Under the pieces are notes generated by a model. That model had not been told where the DNA came from. It saw nothing but the letters and a program-made list of their open reading frames with translations, and made no database searches. From Hydrangea macrophylla (Eukaryota > Streptophyta > Magnoliopsida > Cornales > Hydrangeaceae), in contig CM066989.1 in the NCBI GenBank assembly GCA_033977485.1, forward strand, positions 32,217,095 to 32,281,094: a DNA stretch of 64,000 nt, in the 5' to 3' direction. Shown one piece after another: positions 1 to 11,748 of the stretch. How positions within the stretch are numbered: the first letter of the stretch is position 1; each line of letters opens with the position of its first letter. A program made the translations under genes and the position numbers.

Positions 1-2
1 TC

Positions 3-182
3 TCGTCCTACAAGGGGAATAACTCGGACTACTGGGACGTTGGTCCTGCGACCGGTGCGGACCCTGTTGCTGGTGCTGGAGCTGCTGAGCCTGCCCCGGG
101 CAGGGGCTCGGGAACTAGAGAAGGAGCTGCCGCAGAAGAAGAGGCTGGGGAGACTGAAGATGTGGTCGAGGTGGATGACTAA
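3..182 (+). CDS. C-terminal end of antisense ORF (aORF2 type) of Ty3/gypsy element A
   Basis: The frame from position 3 reads openly to a TAA at 180-182. It encodes an acidic, Ala/Gly/Glu-rich tail. Near its start is S-Y-K-G-N-N-S-D-Y-W, which corresponds to S-W-A-E-S-N-Y-W near the C-terminus of the antisense protein of element B (48216-50317), and both end in E/D-V-V-x-D. It is therefore the last 59 codons of the homologous gene in element A; the rest lies before the window. It runs opposite to the gag-pol of the same element. The 3' region that follows (poly-T, poly-G, hairpins) also matches element B. The function of the protein is unknown. Confidence 0.75.
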   Translation, partial: SSYKGNNSDYWDVGPATGADPVAGAGAAEPAPGRGSGTREGAAAEEEAGETEDVVEVDD

Positions 183-210
183 GGTCCCCGGCCTGCAATA
201 TTTTGTGTTG

Positions 211-211
211 T

Positions 212-263
<52 letters not shown>

Positions 264-329
264 GGGCTACTACAACTGCCCCCCCAGGCTGTACAAAGTT
301 TTTGATTTAATAAAAAGGTCCTTGAGACC
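211..329 (+). other. 3' region of antisense gene in element A: T/G tract and two hairpins
   Basis: About 29 T (214-242) are followed directly by 24 G (243-266). Hairpin 1 is at 260-285: stem GGGGGGGC/GCCCCCCC with loop TACTACAACT. Hairpin 2 is at 317-329: stem GGTC/GACC with loop CTTGA. An AATAAA-like word lies between them at about 309-314. The same two hairpins in the same order follow both antisense genes of element B (47109-47182 and 50377-50451), with different but still pairing stems. Their position just after the stop codon suggests a role in the 3' UTR or 3'-end formation; that is inference. Confidence 0.65.
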
Positions 330-1054
330 AACCTTTCCATAAACTGTTTATTGTCTTGTACTTGTATGCATGTTTCGTGATTGCCAATCATCCGACCGGT
401 TTTTGACCGATCTAAATCCCTGCCTTAGCAAATGGTTTAGGATCACAATTGGCAGAACAACTGGTCTTCTTGACCTGTCTGATAGGTCCCGTCCGGTGTA
501 GTGTAGGATTGACCTTGTTACTATCCGTTCAATTTCTCTGGACACTGTAGGTACTCGGGACTGTCTGTCGGCGGCATTGCCTGCTGAGCCCCGAGTCCTA
601 TTGAGTGCCCGGTGTGATTACCTGTTTTGGTTTGGAGTTAGATACCAATATCCCCCTGCCCCCCAAGCTTTTGCTAAGGCGGGCGTTTTGTGAGGGAGTG
701 ACCATAGGGAACCGACCTGGAACATGGGTGGTTGCAGGGTCTTTTGAGGCTTGCCATCATTAGTTACCTAGGGGGGCTTACCCCACATCGTTGGTTAAGG
801 ACCTAGGAGAAGCCTTAGCCACAGGTGTTGAGCCCGAGGTGTTTTATGTGCTTGGGGTATGACCCCGAGGTCTTTTAGGTGCCTGGGGTTTAACCCCGAG
901 GTTTTTTAGGTGCCTGGGGTTTGACCCCGAGGTCTTTTAGGTGGTGAAACACGGAGAAGAACTTGTTTGGCAGAAAAAGAAAACTTTTATTACTATATGA
1001 ATAAAATTGCTCGGGCAGAGCTACAAGGTTCCTAGCCAGCACTATTTTCGTGCT
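330..1054. repeat. Hypervariable region of element A with 41-bp tandem repeats
   Basis: This non-coding stretch lies between the antisense gene and the pol stop. It contains one copy of the block that element B has amplified (about 650-760: a polypurine-like GCCCCCCAAG, then AACCGACCTGGAACATGG). At 831-945 it contains about three copies of a roughly 41-bp unit with core CCTGGGGTTTGACCCCGAGG. In element B the equivalent place holds different repeat units (188 bp and 61 bp). Variable tandem repeats at this place are a known trait of Tat/Ogre-type elements. Confidence 0.7.
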
Positions 1055-4000
1055 TTACTGGAAATACTTGCAGAGATGCTGCACGTTCCAGGGGTGAGAA
1101 AGGTCGCGTCCGTCCAGAGTTTGTAACCAGTACGTTCCCGGTCGGTTGACTTGGGTAATCTTGTAAGGTCCTTCCCAGTTTGGTCCTAACTTCCCATGGC
1201 TCGGGACTTTTGTAGACTGGTTTACAGCCTTCAGGACCAGATCTCCCACCTGGAAGCTGCGGTGTTTGACCTTGCTGTTGTAGTACCGGGAGACTCTCTG
1301 CTTGTAGGTGCCACTTTCAAATACGCCCGATCTCTTTTCTCTTCTACCAAGTCAAGTTCCGCCCTGAGGGCATCTTCATGGTCTAGCTCGCTGAAATTTG
1401 CCACTCGGTAAGTAGGTAACCCAAGCTCTGTGGGGACCACTGCCTCAAAGCCGTAGGTTAGAGAGAACGGCATTTCGCCTGTTGCCGCTCTAGGTGTTGT
1501 GCGGTAGGCCCATAGGAGGGTCGGTAGTTCCTCTGCCCATAATCCTTTGGCTCTTTCAAGCCTCGTTTTGATTGAATGAAGAATAATTCGGTTAGTTACC
1601 TCGGCTTGGCCATTGGCCTGGGGGTGCTCGGGGGATGAGTAGTGATTGGATATCCCGTAGCTCGAGCAGAACCGTCTGAATATCGGGGTGTCAAATTGTC
1701 TACCATTGTCACTAACCAGAACCCGGGGGACGCCGAACCTGCTAAGGATGTTCCTCTCCATGAAGGTTTCCATTTTCTTCTCGGTGATTGTTGCCAAGGG
1801 CTCGGCCTCCGCCCACTTGGTGAAGTAGTCCACGGCTATGACGGCAAACTTGACTTGTCCTTTTTCCTTCGGGAGAGGACCGACGATGTCAATACCCCAC
1901 TGCGTAAACAGCCAGGGGTTGAGGATTGGCGTCTAAAGTTCTCCCGGACGGTTGATCATGGGAGAAAATCTTTGGCAAGTATCACACCTCCTGACGTATT
2001 CTTGAGAGTCTCTGGCCATGGTCGGCCAGTAGTAACTTTGCAACAGGGCTTTGCGTGAGAGTGACCGGCCTCCGATGTGATTCCCGCACACCCCTTCGTG
2101 GATTTCGTATAGTACTGCTTGAACCTGTTCAGGGTGGACACAGCGGAGGTATGGTATAAAAAATCCTCTTTTGTAGAGGATGCCATCAATGACATGGTAC
2201 TGTGCCGCTCGGTATTTAACCCGGCGGGCTTCTTCCTTTCCGTCTGGTAATGCACTTGTTGCCAGAAATGCCATGATTGGGTCCATCCAGCTAGGTTCTG
2301 AGGCGACCGGTTCTACCTCCATGCATTCTGAGTTGATCATACTTGGCTCGGGTAGGTACTCTATCCTTATCCCGAGCAAGTCTGACTCATAAGATGAAGC
2401 AAGGTGGGCTAACCGGTCGACCCTAGTGTTCTCCTCCCTTGGTATCTGCGTGACGGTGAAACCCTGAAGTTTCTTTGAAACTGCTCAGACAAGGGCTAGA
2501 TAAGCTATCATGTTATTCTCTCGAGCCTCATACTCTTGATTGACTTGATTTACCACAAGCTGAGAGTTGCTGTACCCTTGAATCTGTAGTGCACCCATTG
2601 AGGTTGCCATTTGTAATCTGACCAGCAGGGCTTCGTACTCGACCTCGTTATTGGAGGCTTTGAATCCGAACCAAAGCGCATACTCGAGCTGGATCCCATC
2701 CGGCGTGGTCAAGATGATCCCTGCCCCACTGCCCTATTTGTTGGAAGACCCATCCACGTATAGTGTCCAGGTTGGGATGTCTGACTGTATCCCGGGCGGT
2801 AGATCTGGTGGGTCGAGCTCTTTCGCCGAATCCTCCGGATACGTGAACTTAACGAGAAAGTCTGCTACGGCTTGCCCTTTGATCGCCGTCCGGGGTCAGT
2901 AGACCATTTCAAACTCTTCTAACTCCAAGGCCCATTTAACAAGCCTTCCGGATGTCTCGGGCCTGCTCAAGACCCTACGAAGAGGTTGGTCTGTGAGGAC
3001 CACGATGACGTGGGCCTGAAAGTACGAACGGAGCCTCCGAGTGAAGGTGATGAGGGCGAATGCGAGCTTCTCGATCCGGGAGTATCTGCTTTCTGCCCCT
3101 TGAAGCGCTCGGCTAGTATAGTAGCTCGGGAACTGTATCCCGTGTTCTTCTCGGATAAGGGCCGAGCTAACCGCCAGTGGCGATACTGCCAAGTACAAGA
3201 ATAATTCCTCGTCTAGCATGGGTGTTGAGAATAGAGGGGGCGACACCAGGTATTTCTTGAGTTCCTGGAATGCCTCCTCACACTCTTCCGACCACTGAAA
3301 GGCCCTACGCAGGATTTTAAAAAATGGCAGACACCGGTCGGTGGCTCGGAAAACAAATCTGTTCAATGCGGAGACCCGCCCGGCCAAGCTCTGAACTTCC
3401 TTAGTTGACCCGGGTGACCGCATGTTTACGATGGCCTTGATTTTTTCGGGGTTAGCTTCGATTCCCCGCCTGCTGACCAGGTGCCCAAGAAACTTCCCGG
3501 ACGAGACGCCAAACGTGCACTTGGCTGGGTTCAACCTCATCCCGAACTTCCTCAAAATGCTGAAGGCCCCAGCTAAGTGCTCAAGATGGTCATACTCGTC
3601 CTGGCTTTTGACCAGCAGATCGTCAACATAGACCTCCATAGATTTCCCGATCAAGTCCTTGAACATGTGGTTGACCAGGCGTTGATAGGTTGCCCTGGCA
3701 TTTTTTAGGCCAAAGGGCATGACTTTGTAATAGTAGGTCCCCTGATCCGTGATGAATGAGGTATTTTCTTCGTCCCCGGGGTACATGCTAATCTGATTGT
3801 ACCCGGAGTAGGCGTCCATGAACGAGAGGAGTGAATGGCTGGCTGTGGAGTCCACGAGGAGATCTATCCTAGGCAGCGGATGGCAGTCCTTGGGGCAGGC
3901 TTTGTTCAGATCGGTGAAGTCCACGCACATCCTCCACCTCCCGTTGCTTTTCATGACCAGTACTACGTTTGCTAACCAGTCGGGATAGTGGACCTCTCAG

Positions 4001-6595
4001 ATAGATTTTGCTTTTAGGAGCTTCTCTACTTCTTTGGACACGGCTGTTTGCCTTTCGGGGGCCATTCCCCGTCTTTTCTACTTCACCGGCCGGGATTCCG
4101 GATTGACGTTAAGTCGGTGTGACATTACCCGGGGGTCAATCCCGGGCATATCTTTGTGACACCAAGCGAAAACATCCTGGCTCTGTTGCAGAAATTGAAC
4201 CAGTTTCTCCCTGAGGCTGGGCTTCAAGAGGGTGCTGATATTGACCATCCGGTCGGGGAGCTGAGGGTCTAACACCACTCTTTCCAGTTCCTCTATCGGA
4301 CCCACTCTATCACCGTGGTTTCTTGGATCCATCTCCTGGACGTTCAATGTTTCTGTAACGACTTCTCGGCGTAGGGAGCTGACGTAACAACTTCGGGCCG
4401 CTGCTTGGTCTCCTCGAAAGCTTCTGGGCCCCTGGGGGGTTGGAAACTTCACCACTAGACTATACGTCGACACGACCGCCTTGGCTTTGTTGAGCGTCGG
4501 CCTCCCGAGGATGACATTGCACGCAGACGGGGCCTCCACGATCACCCAGTTCGTCAGTACAGGGACCTGCTGGGGGTAGGTCCCCATGAGGACCGGATGT
4601 TCAATGGTGCCGAGCGATTGTGTGCTGGATTCGTTGAAACCCACCAGGGAAGTGGCTACTGGACAGAGCTGATCCCTGGATATCCCAAGCTGATCGAACG
4701 CCGACGTGAACATAATATCGGTCGAGCTGTCTGTGTCCACCAACACCCTTTTGACCACGTAGTTGGCTATGGAGAGCGTCATAACTAACGGGTCGTCATG
4801 GGGGTAGTGGATGTCTCTGACGTCGTGAGAGGAGAATGTTAACACGTCGGTCGGTGGATTGGACATGCCAGACATCCACTCGGGATGCCTGAGCATGCCT
4901 CTTCCGAGTCGACTGTGAGTCCCCTCCACCCGAGGTTCCTCTAGAGATCACACTGATTTGGCCAAGTGGTTGCGGCTGCACAGGGGCTTGACTGTCCGGC
5001 CTAGGTCGTCTATCTGCTGCGACAAATTCGGTGAGGTGGCCCTGCTCGATTAGTCTTTTGATGGCCATCTTGAGTTTGAAGCAATCTTCTGTGTCATGGC
5101 CATGGTCCTTATGATACCGGCAATATTTGTCCCGATTTCTCTTCCCGGGTGGGCTTTTCAGCTTTGTTGGTTCTTGGAGGAGCCTCTTGGCATTAGTGGC
5201 GGCCATAACTTCATGAATAGGTCGGGAGAGTGGCGTGAAGGTCATTGGAGCCTGGTCTCGGCCCACCTTCTGCTGGTCCGGCTTTGACTTCTTTCCCAGA
5301 CCCTTTTCAGAATTGTCTCTCTTCTGTTTGACCCTCGGGGCCTTGTCTCTCACAAGGCTGGCACGCTTTGCCTTCAGGAATTCATCCGTATCGATGTATT
5401 TCCCAACTCTCTCGGAGAGCTCCACCAGGGTTTTCAGTCGGTCATTGTGGAAAGACGTGGCAACCTTGGTGTGCTGAACTCCCGAGCAGAAGGCCATGAT
5501 TGCGACCGTCTCGTTCAGGTTGCGGATTTGCAGCCTCTGTTGGTTGAAATGGTCGACGTAATCCTTCAAGGACTCCCCTTTGCGTTGTTTGACGGTCAGC
5601 AATTGGGTATCCGGCTGTGACCGATCGAGTATTCCCACGAACTGGCCGATGAAGAGCTTACTCAGTGATTTGAAATTGTCCACCATTCGGGGCTTGAGGG
5701 AGTGGAACCACTACGCGGCTGGCCCTCTAAGGGTGATGGGAAAGGCCAGGCATAGTAGCTCATCAACGTCGATGACCAGAGCCATCTGAGCCTTGTAAGA
5801 CCAGACGTGATCGACCGGGCTCCCCGTACCGTCATAGGAGTTAAGATACGGTTTCTTGAACTTCTTTGGGATGGGGTACCCAGTGATGCGGCGGTGTAAG
5901 GTGACTCGGTTTCGGTATTTGTATGATCACGGTTCGCCTTTCGGCTTAGTTTCTCAATTTGCTTTTTGCAGATCCTGGATCTGTGCCTTGACATCTTTCT
6001 GATCGGCCTTTTGTTCTTTATCCGAGCGGCAAGATGGAAAATCGGTTGACAAGGCCTCTTCATCGAAGTGCGTCATCCTCGTGGATCGGATCCGGATCCG
6101 GCTCCGGCTTCGGGTGATCTTGTGCCTAAGATCCCCGTGGCTCCTGGGCGGGGGGTCCTTGGCCGAGTCATGGGCCGTTTGTTCCGGTCCTTCTCCTCTT
6201 GCAGTGCGCCTGATGTTGATGATATCCCGGGCGTCCCCGGACTGGTGCGAGTTGGCTCGGGCGCGCTGCCGAGTCCGCTCGGGCATCTTGCTGCACTCGT
6301 CTTTATCGAGCTGTTCTGCGACCGACGGGGACAAAGGATCAGTGTAGGCACGCGTCTGGGGCCTAGTCGACTCCGGATCATGTGCACTCTTCTCGGGTTC
6401 ATCCTCATCACACGAGGGCTTTTCCTGTCGGGCCAGCAGTGCTTCGATCTGCTGTTGAGTTCGTTGTTGGCCCACCAGGAGTTACGCGAGAGCCGCGGTA
6501 ACCTGCTCGGGAGTCATGGAGGCAGTCGGCTGCCCGGACTATGACTCCTCCTGACCCGTCTGAGCGGTGGCCTTCTTAGTTTCCTTCGGCGCCAT
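1055..6595 (-). pseudogene. Decayed Ty3/gypsy (Tat-type) gag-pol of element A
   Basis: The order on the minus strand is gag (about 6063-4930), protease, reverse transcriptase, RNase H, a second archaeal-type RNase H, then integrase ending at 1055. It aligns along its whole length with the intact gag-pol of element B. The start ATG is at 6593-6595, but a TAG comes after 18 codons (6539-6541), and many stops and frameshifts follow. The protease motif reads D-T-D instead of D-T-G (about 4720). The RT motif Y-V-D-D is kept (about 3625). The integrase retains H-H-C-C and D-D-E blocks. At least three stops match CGA-to-TGA changes and one matches CAG-to-TAG, as expected for methylated cytosines that decayed after silencing. 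Confidence 0.93.
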
Positions 6596-6637
6596 GGCTA
6601 TCAGCTAAAGATTTGTTTTTGAGATAAAACTGTCGTT

Positions 6638-6655
6638 TCCCACAGACGGCGCCAA
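6638..6655 (-). other. tRNA primer-binding site of element A
   Basis: Next to the LTR, the minus strand reads TTGGCGCCGTCTGTGGGA, the place and form expected for a primer-binding site. The same word occurs at the same place in element B (about 57278-57297). I could not assign the tRNA with certainty. Confidence 0.75.
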
Positions 6656-6657
6656 GC

Positions 6658-7312
6658 TGATGATGCTGAAAATTGGTATCAAGATCTGTAAGGAGATTAG
6701 AGAGAGAGAGAGAGAGAATGAGACACAGGGAGTTATATGTGGTTCGGCCCCGTTAATGAGGTGACCTACGTCCATGGGTGCGTCAGTGCGCTTTTTACTA
6801 GCAGATCACCGGCAGGGACTGGTGAGCCAACAAGATGGGCGGCACTACCAGTAAACTAACCGGGTATATGCAACTCAGTGAATATAATATGCAATTCTCT
6901 AGGTTAAGAATGCGACCCCTGGATGGGGGGTAGGTGGCCTCTTTTATAGGTGCAAGAGACCACCCACACAAGGTAAGTTTGCGGATTAGGAAGCCTAATC
7001 CGATTACAACATGATTTACACGATTTTAGGAGAGTTTCCTAAGTGGTTTAGGAAACTAATCGTTCCTTCCATTTAGTCTTCTAATTGTGATAGGTAACTG
7101 ATTGGTGGTCCGTTGGACAAGCAACCGATGTCTTCTGGAGGAGTGCCCATGAGGGGCTAGTCTGGACCGAACGCCCGAGCTATTGATCATCCAGGGCGGT
7201 TTGTGTAACGGCCCGGCATGGGTGAGCGGTCGGCCTAGATCCAAGGTAACTTGTCTTCTCTTAGCTGAGGTGGCGCGAGTTGACTTTGACCAGATATTTT
7301 TGTGCGCATTAC
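6658..7312 (-). repeat. 5' LTR of element A (outer edge approximate)
   Basis: It starts with TGATGATGC beside the primer-binding site and shares with the element B LTR the block ATGTGGTTCGGCCCCGTTAATGAGGTGACC (split here as ATGTGGTTCGGCCCC, then GTTAATGAGGTGACC), the block AGCAGATCACCGGC and a minus-strand TATA box (CTTTTATA, 6941-6948). A short GA microsatellite is at about 6695-6717. The outer end is not clear: candidate CA ends lie between 7292 and 7312. The partner LTR is before the window, so no age can be read from it. Confidence 0.75.
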
Positions 7313-8513
7313 AAAGTATTGTGTGAATTTAAACAGGTTAGGGTTTTAAACTTTGGGTTAACTCTTCAAAATAAAATGGTTAGGATTTATCATAAAACTT
7401 TGGGTTAACCATTTTTGTGTGTGTCACATTTCCTATTCGTGGATGGTTAACTCTTAGTTATATTTTGTAGAATTAGTAGCTTGACTTAAAACTGTGGTTC
7501 TTCTAGTTGTATAGTTGGATTCCTATCATTGGATGTTTTGAATCATGTAATAGTTGGGTAGTAAGATTAACGGTTGTAATATAGGAGGTCACCATGTTGG
7601 TTGTGTTGGTTTAATCATATTTACAAAGTGTCGTGTGAATTTAAACAGGTTATGGTTTTAAACTTTGGGTTGTTGCAGAATAGGTTCTGCTGCTGCAATC
7701 CAGTCGACTGGAGTGCTTTTCCAGTCGACCGGAATGTGTTCCAGAACGAGACATTCTGTTTTAACATTGTCCAGTCGACTGGGGTGATTCACCAGTCGAC
7801 CGGATCTCGACATTCACAGTCGATCGGACATAGTCCAGCCGACTAGGTCAGGACTTTTGAGAATTTTGACTCTCTGTAGTTTTCAATCCAGTTGGCCGAA
7901 TACTCGATCAAGTCGACTGAATTGCCTTGTTTCAAAATGAATTGTTTTACAAGTGTTTAAATGGAAAAAAAATTCTATAACTCTGATTTTATGGTTAATA
8001 ATGGATCTTGATGAGTATAGTGGGAGCTTTGGTGGTATGCCACGTGTCCTAGAATCGTGTGTGCGGTTCCGGGGCGTGACACTCCCCACCCCCCCACCAC
8101 CAAAAATAAAAGTCACATTTTTGTGTGTGTCACATGAAAAATTTTTATGATAAATCCTAACTGTTTTAAATATATTAGACATTCTAGTGGTTTAGGTCTC
8201 AAAATATTGTAATTAGGTTCTGTTTAAAAAATTGTAACTTAAAAACTAGTTTGCTTTAAAATCAAAGTGATTTCTAAAGGTATAATATTTAAGACCTGAT
8301 CATAACGTTTTGGGACCAAAGGTACAATATTTTAACAACGAAATTAATTAAAATGTATGATACATCTAAAATTACAAGCATAAAATTTTCCACGACACAA
8401 CTAAGAAAAGGTGATTTTTTTTAAAGAAATTAAACAATTCATCGAGCCGTGTCCGTCCAACTTCATAAATTTTCAAAAAAACCCATAACTGCACCTCTGA
8501 TTTATTATATGAG
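7313..8513. other. Intergenic, repeated fragments, no gene
   Basis: A 50-bp phrase with core GTGTGAATTTAAACAGGTTA occurs twice (about 7312 and 7622). TTAGGATTTATCATAAAA at about 7379 recurs inverted at about 8142. Between them is the GTCGACTGG cluster listed separately. No convincing coding frame is visible. Confidence 0.5.
7690..7920. repeat. Cluster of CCAGTCGACTGG-type palindromes
   Basis: At least seven variants of CCAGTCGACTGG (some CCAGTCGACCGG, CAGTCGATCGG, CCAGCCGACTAGG, AAGTCGACTGA) occur within 230 bp at irregular spacing. The core GTCGAC is itself palindromic. No coding frame explains the pattern. Confidence 0.7.
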
Positions 8514-8692
8514 TAATGATACAGACACAACACATTGCACAACACAAAGCACAACAGGGCTTCAAATGCCTTGTACCCTGTGCTGTTTGAATTTTTCACA
8601 CTTTTCTATGCACCACTTACACAGCACAGGGTACAGACATTTAAAACCTTGTTGTGTTTTGTGTTGTGCAATGTGTTGTGTCTGTAGCATTA
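8514..8692. mobile_element. MITE, family 1 (179 bp)
   Basis: The ends are inverted repeats of more than 30 bp: TAATGATACAGACACAACAC at the left and the complement of TAATGCTACAGACACAACAC at the right. There is no coding capacity. Relatives lie at 42351-42528 and, degenerate, at about 27520-27655; they share the central words CAGCACAGGGTAC and AAAGTGTGAAAAATTCAAAC in one or other orientation. Confidence 0.8.
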
Positions 8693-9074
8693 ATGTTATT
8701 ATATTGTAAGACTTTCATCTCATCTTAAATTAAAGGGCTCAACTGTAGTGTCCGATGCGTGTATCTATTGTTTGTTCGGTATAATATAGCATCGCGAATG
8801 TTAATGTTTGTTAATCACAATTAAGTATTGTCACGTAGGTAGTGTAAAATGGTAAGTACACTAGATTTAGACACCTAAATTATTTATTTTGTTGTGTGTC
8901 AATGACAATTTTAAAATAAAATTTAATTTTAATCAAGTTCTTTTATTTTGTAATAAAGAAGATCTTTAGTTATTCACGTCGATTAGTGTCCTTTCAGATA
9001 TATCTAGTACTAGTAAGGAATTTAAGTGAATTTTAAAATTTAGCCAACTATGCACTCAAACAAGGATCTATTAA
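8693..9074. other. AT-rich intergenic DNA
   Basis: I see no gene, repeat pair or RNA signal in this stretch. Confidence 0.4.
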
Positions 9075-9617
9075 GGGTAAATATCACCTACCTCCCCTGA
9101 GGTCTGGCCTTTATACACACACCTCTCCTCATGTTTCAGGAATCTCACTTACCTCCCTTATTTCTGAATTTAAGGGTGTGTTTGATAACCCAATTATGTG
9201 GTGAAAATGAAAATTTTCAGCACTTAATTTTTTTCAGTGCGTTTGATAATGTACTACTTAATTGAAAAAGTAACTAAAAATTCACTGAAAATATTAAGTG
9301 AAATTTTTTTACTGAAAATAATCACTGAATGCAGTCTATTATTGTTCTTGAAATACTATTTTTAGTGTTGCAAATATAAATCACTTAAAATTTTCAGTGT
9401 TTAAATTCAGCACTTAATTTTCAGCACTTAATTTTCAGTTTTATCAAACGCACCCTTTTAGTGTTAGATTCCCTTAAATTTTCGAACGATTTGTTAAAGG
9501 GATGGGGGAAACTGATACTATTATTAAAAAATAAGGGAGGTAAGTGAGATTCCTAAAACGTGAGGGAAAGTATGTGTATTAAAGTCAAACCTCAGGGGAG
9601 GCAGATGATATTTACCC
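9075..9617. mobile_element. Outer MITE interrupted by an inner MITE
   Basis: The outer unit begins GGGTAAATATCACCTACCTC and ends with its near-complement (GAGGCAGATGATATTTACCC). Its arms (about 100 and 150 bp) are inverted copies. The inner unit, 9172-9458, has ends AAGGGTGTGTTTGATAAC and TTATCAAACGCACCCTT and AATTTTCAGCACTTAATTTT repeats. A fragment like the outer arm (GGTAAATATCACTAACCTCCC) occurs at about 60169. Confidence 0.8.
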
Positions 9618-9837
9618 ATCTATTTAAAGTTGGTTAACTTCTACTTTTCTTTTACCATTGCCCGGGCACACACTACTCCAACTACCTTTTTTTTTTACCC
9701 TTTTTTTCTTGGTTTCTTGAGCAGTTGTGGATTGCTTAGATTAATTCAATTTCCCCCATATTTTCACTTTTTATTCAAACTTTGAAATTCCTCCCAAACT
9801 TGAATTTAATTTTTTACTATTTGACTTTTTATTTTAA

Positions 9838-10165
9838 TGGTTATTTGGCTTTTGGGTTGAATGTTATTTGGCTTTTGACTTGAGGGCTTTTCATTTTAGT
9901 GTTGTTTGGTGTAATGGCATTTGGATTAAGTGATAAGGGCTATTTGGCTTTTGGGTTGTTTGGTTTTCGTCTTAATTAAGGGCTATTTGGTTTAAGGCTT
10001 AATGATTGTTCGGTTTTTGGCTCAAGGTTGTTTGAAGTAATGGCTTAAGGGTTTTTTTGGCCTAATGCCTTAAGAAAAGTTTGGCTTAATGACTTTTTGC
10101 CTAAAAGTTGTTTGACTATTGGCTTAATGACTTATGGTTCAAGAACTGTTTGGCTTTTGACTCAT
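9838..10165. repeat. Degenerate TTTGGCTTAATGG-like repeat
   Basis: Words such as TTTGGCTTTTGGGTTG, TATTTGGCTTTTGG and TTTGGCTTAATGACTT recur about 15 times over 330 bp with no strict period. It looks like a worn minisatellite. No coding sense is evident. Confidence 0.6.
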
Positions 10166-10447
10166 AAATTATATTACGTAAATTTTGTTGTACTTTATCA
10201 AAAGTGTTGAAAATACGCAAAGTTAATAAATGCCAATTCCTAAGTCATTGGTGGAGATAAGGAGTTTCCTCGGCACGTGAAGTTAATTATTAATCACAAG
10301 TTAATTAGAATTGTATAGTAGTGCATTCGGCACGAGTTACCAGCAGTCTTTGAATCACATTGTTCACCAAAGCTGCATAAAGGAAAAAAGAAATGAAAGA
10401 AAAACACCTATGGTCACACCACATTTGGCTGACAGGTCAAGAAATTA

Positions 10448-10898
10448 AGGTCACGTTTGTTTCGCAGAATAATGGCAGGATTAATTAGGATTGGACTAAT
10501 AGTCAATTTTAATTGAATAGTTCATTGTTTGGATACGCTTGATCATGTGCGACTAATAGTGCATTTTAACTAAATAGTCTCTGATACAAGAGGGACTAAT
10601 TAATCCCACGGAGTAATTAAAAAAAGTATTCCATGGAGATGTGATATTATTAGTCTCCTTAATGGTGAAGGGTATAAGTAATGGAAAAAACTGGAGAAAT
10701 TCCCATTTGGGACTCCCTTAGCCCTAATTTGCTATAAATGGCAAGAAAAACAGTTTCCAATGCAAGGTAGGTGCCTTGGAAGCTGTTTTACTTACTATTT
10801 ATGGCAAATTAGGGCTAAGGGAGTCCCAAATAGGAGTCTCCCTAAAACTGCTCGTAAGTAATACTCCTCAATCCTGTTCACGAAACAAACACAGCCTA
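10448..10898. mobile_element. Outer MITE-like unit with nested MITE
   Basis: The outer ends are AGGTCACGTTTGTTTCG and CGAAACAAACACAGCCT. Inside lies a second unit, 10692-10843, with inverted arms of about 45 bp (GGGACTCCCTTAGCCCTAAT and its complement). The inner unit splits the outer one, so it inserted later. Confidence 0.75.
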
Positions 10899-11037
10899 AG
10901 TGAAGTGTTTGTCATCTCCACATATTGATGTGCCAAATCAGAGATTGAAAGTGCCAACTTCGTTAATCCCAAAACAAAGTCACAATTTATTATTATTTTT
11001 TTTTTTGTAGTATTAACATGGCAAATTCTATAGTGTA

Positions 11038-11208
11038 ACGCTATGCTTCTCAAATTCTATCTCAAAAGTGTTTATAATATAATGTGGTAGTGGGATCAAG
11101 TAAACAATTTTTAATCAAAATTCAATCGGTCTCACTATATTAGACTTGACCCCACTACTACAGCATTTGGAAAACACTTTTGAGATAAAAATTTAAGAAG
11201 CATAGTAT
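11038..11208. mobile_element. MITE, family 3
   Basis: The arms are inverted: CTATGCTTCTCAAATTCTAT with ATCTCAAAAGTGTTT on the left, and AAACACTTTTGAGAT with TTAAGAAGCATAG on the right. A weaker relative is at 13463-13631. Confidence 0.75.
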
Positions 11209-11565
11209 AACTCAATTCTATATGTCCTGGCGGTCAGATGAATCATACATCCTTGTAGTTTAGACTCAAAATATTGTAATTATTTCCTAAAATGTTGTAA
11301 CTTGAAAACTAAAGTGGTTTTTTTGGTTTTGAAAATAATACATTTAAGACCTTATGACATATTTTGATACCAAAATGACAATAGTTCAACTCCAAATTAA
11401 AATATCTAACACATCTTAAATCACTAAGATGTATCATAGACGGTCCCAACTAACATATCTTGGGGAGAATTCTATGATACATACATAGTGGTTTGTTTTG
11501 ATCTTTGGTATGACCTAAATATATCGATTAGAGAAAACAACGTATATGTCTTCGGCACCAAAATG

Positions 11566-11748
11566 TAGGGGTGTACGCGGTCGGTTTAGGTCGGTTTTTT
11601 GTGTATTTTAAAACCGACCAATAGGTTCGGTTTCGGTCGGTTTTGCGGTTTTGGTCGGTTTCTGTCGGTTTTAGCTTGTACATGCATTTTATAAACCGAC
11701 CAATCGGTTTTTTAGTCGGTCGGTTTTCGGTTTTTTTGTTCACCCCTA
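11566..11748. mobile_element. hAT-type MITE with exact 8-bp target duplication
   Basis: The unit is 183 bp with ends TAGGGGTG and CACCCCTA. It is flanked on both sides by the identical 8-bp CCAAAATG (11558-11565 and 11749-11756), the duplication length of hAT transposons. The interior is mainly CGGTTTT/AAAACCG words. There is no coding capacity. Confidence 0.9.
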
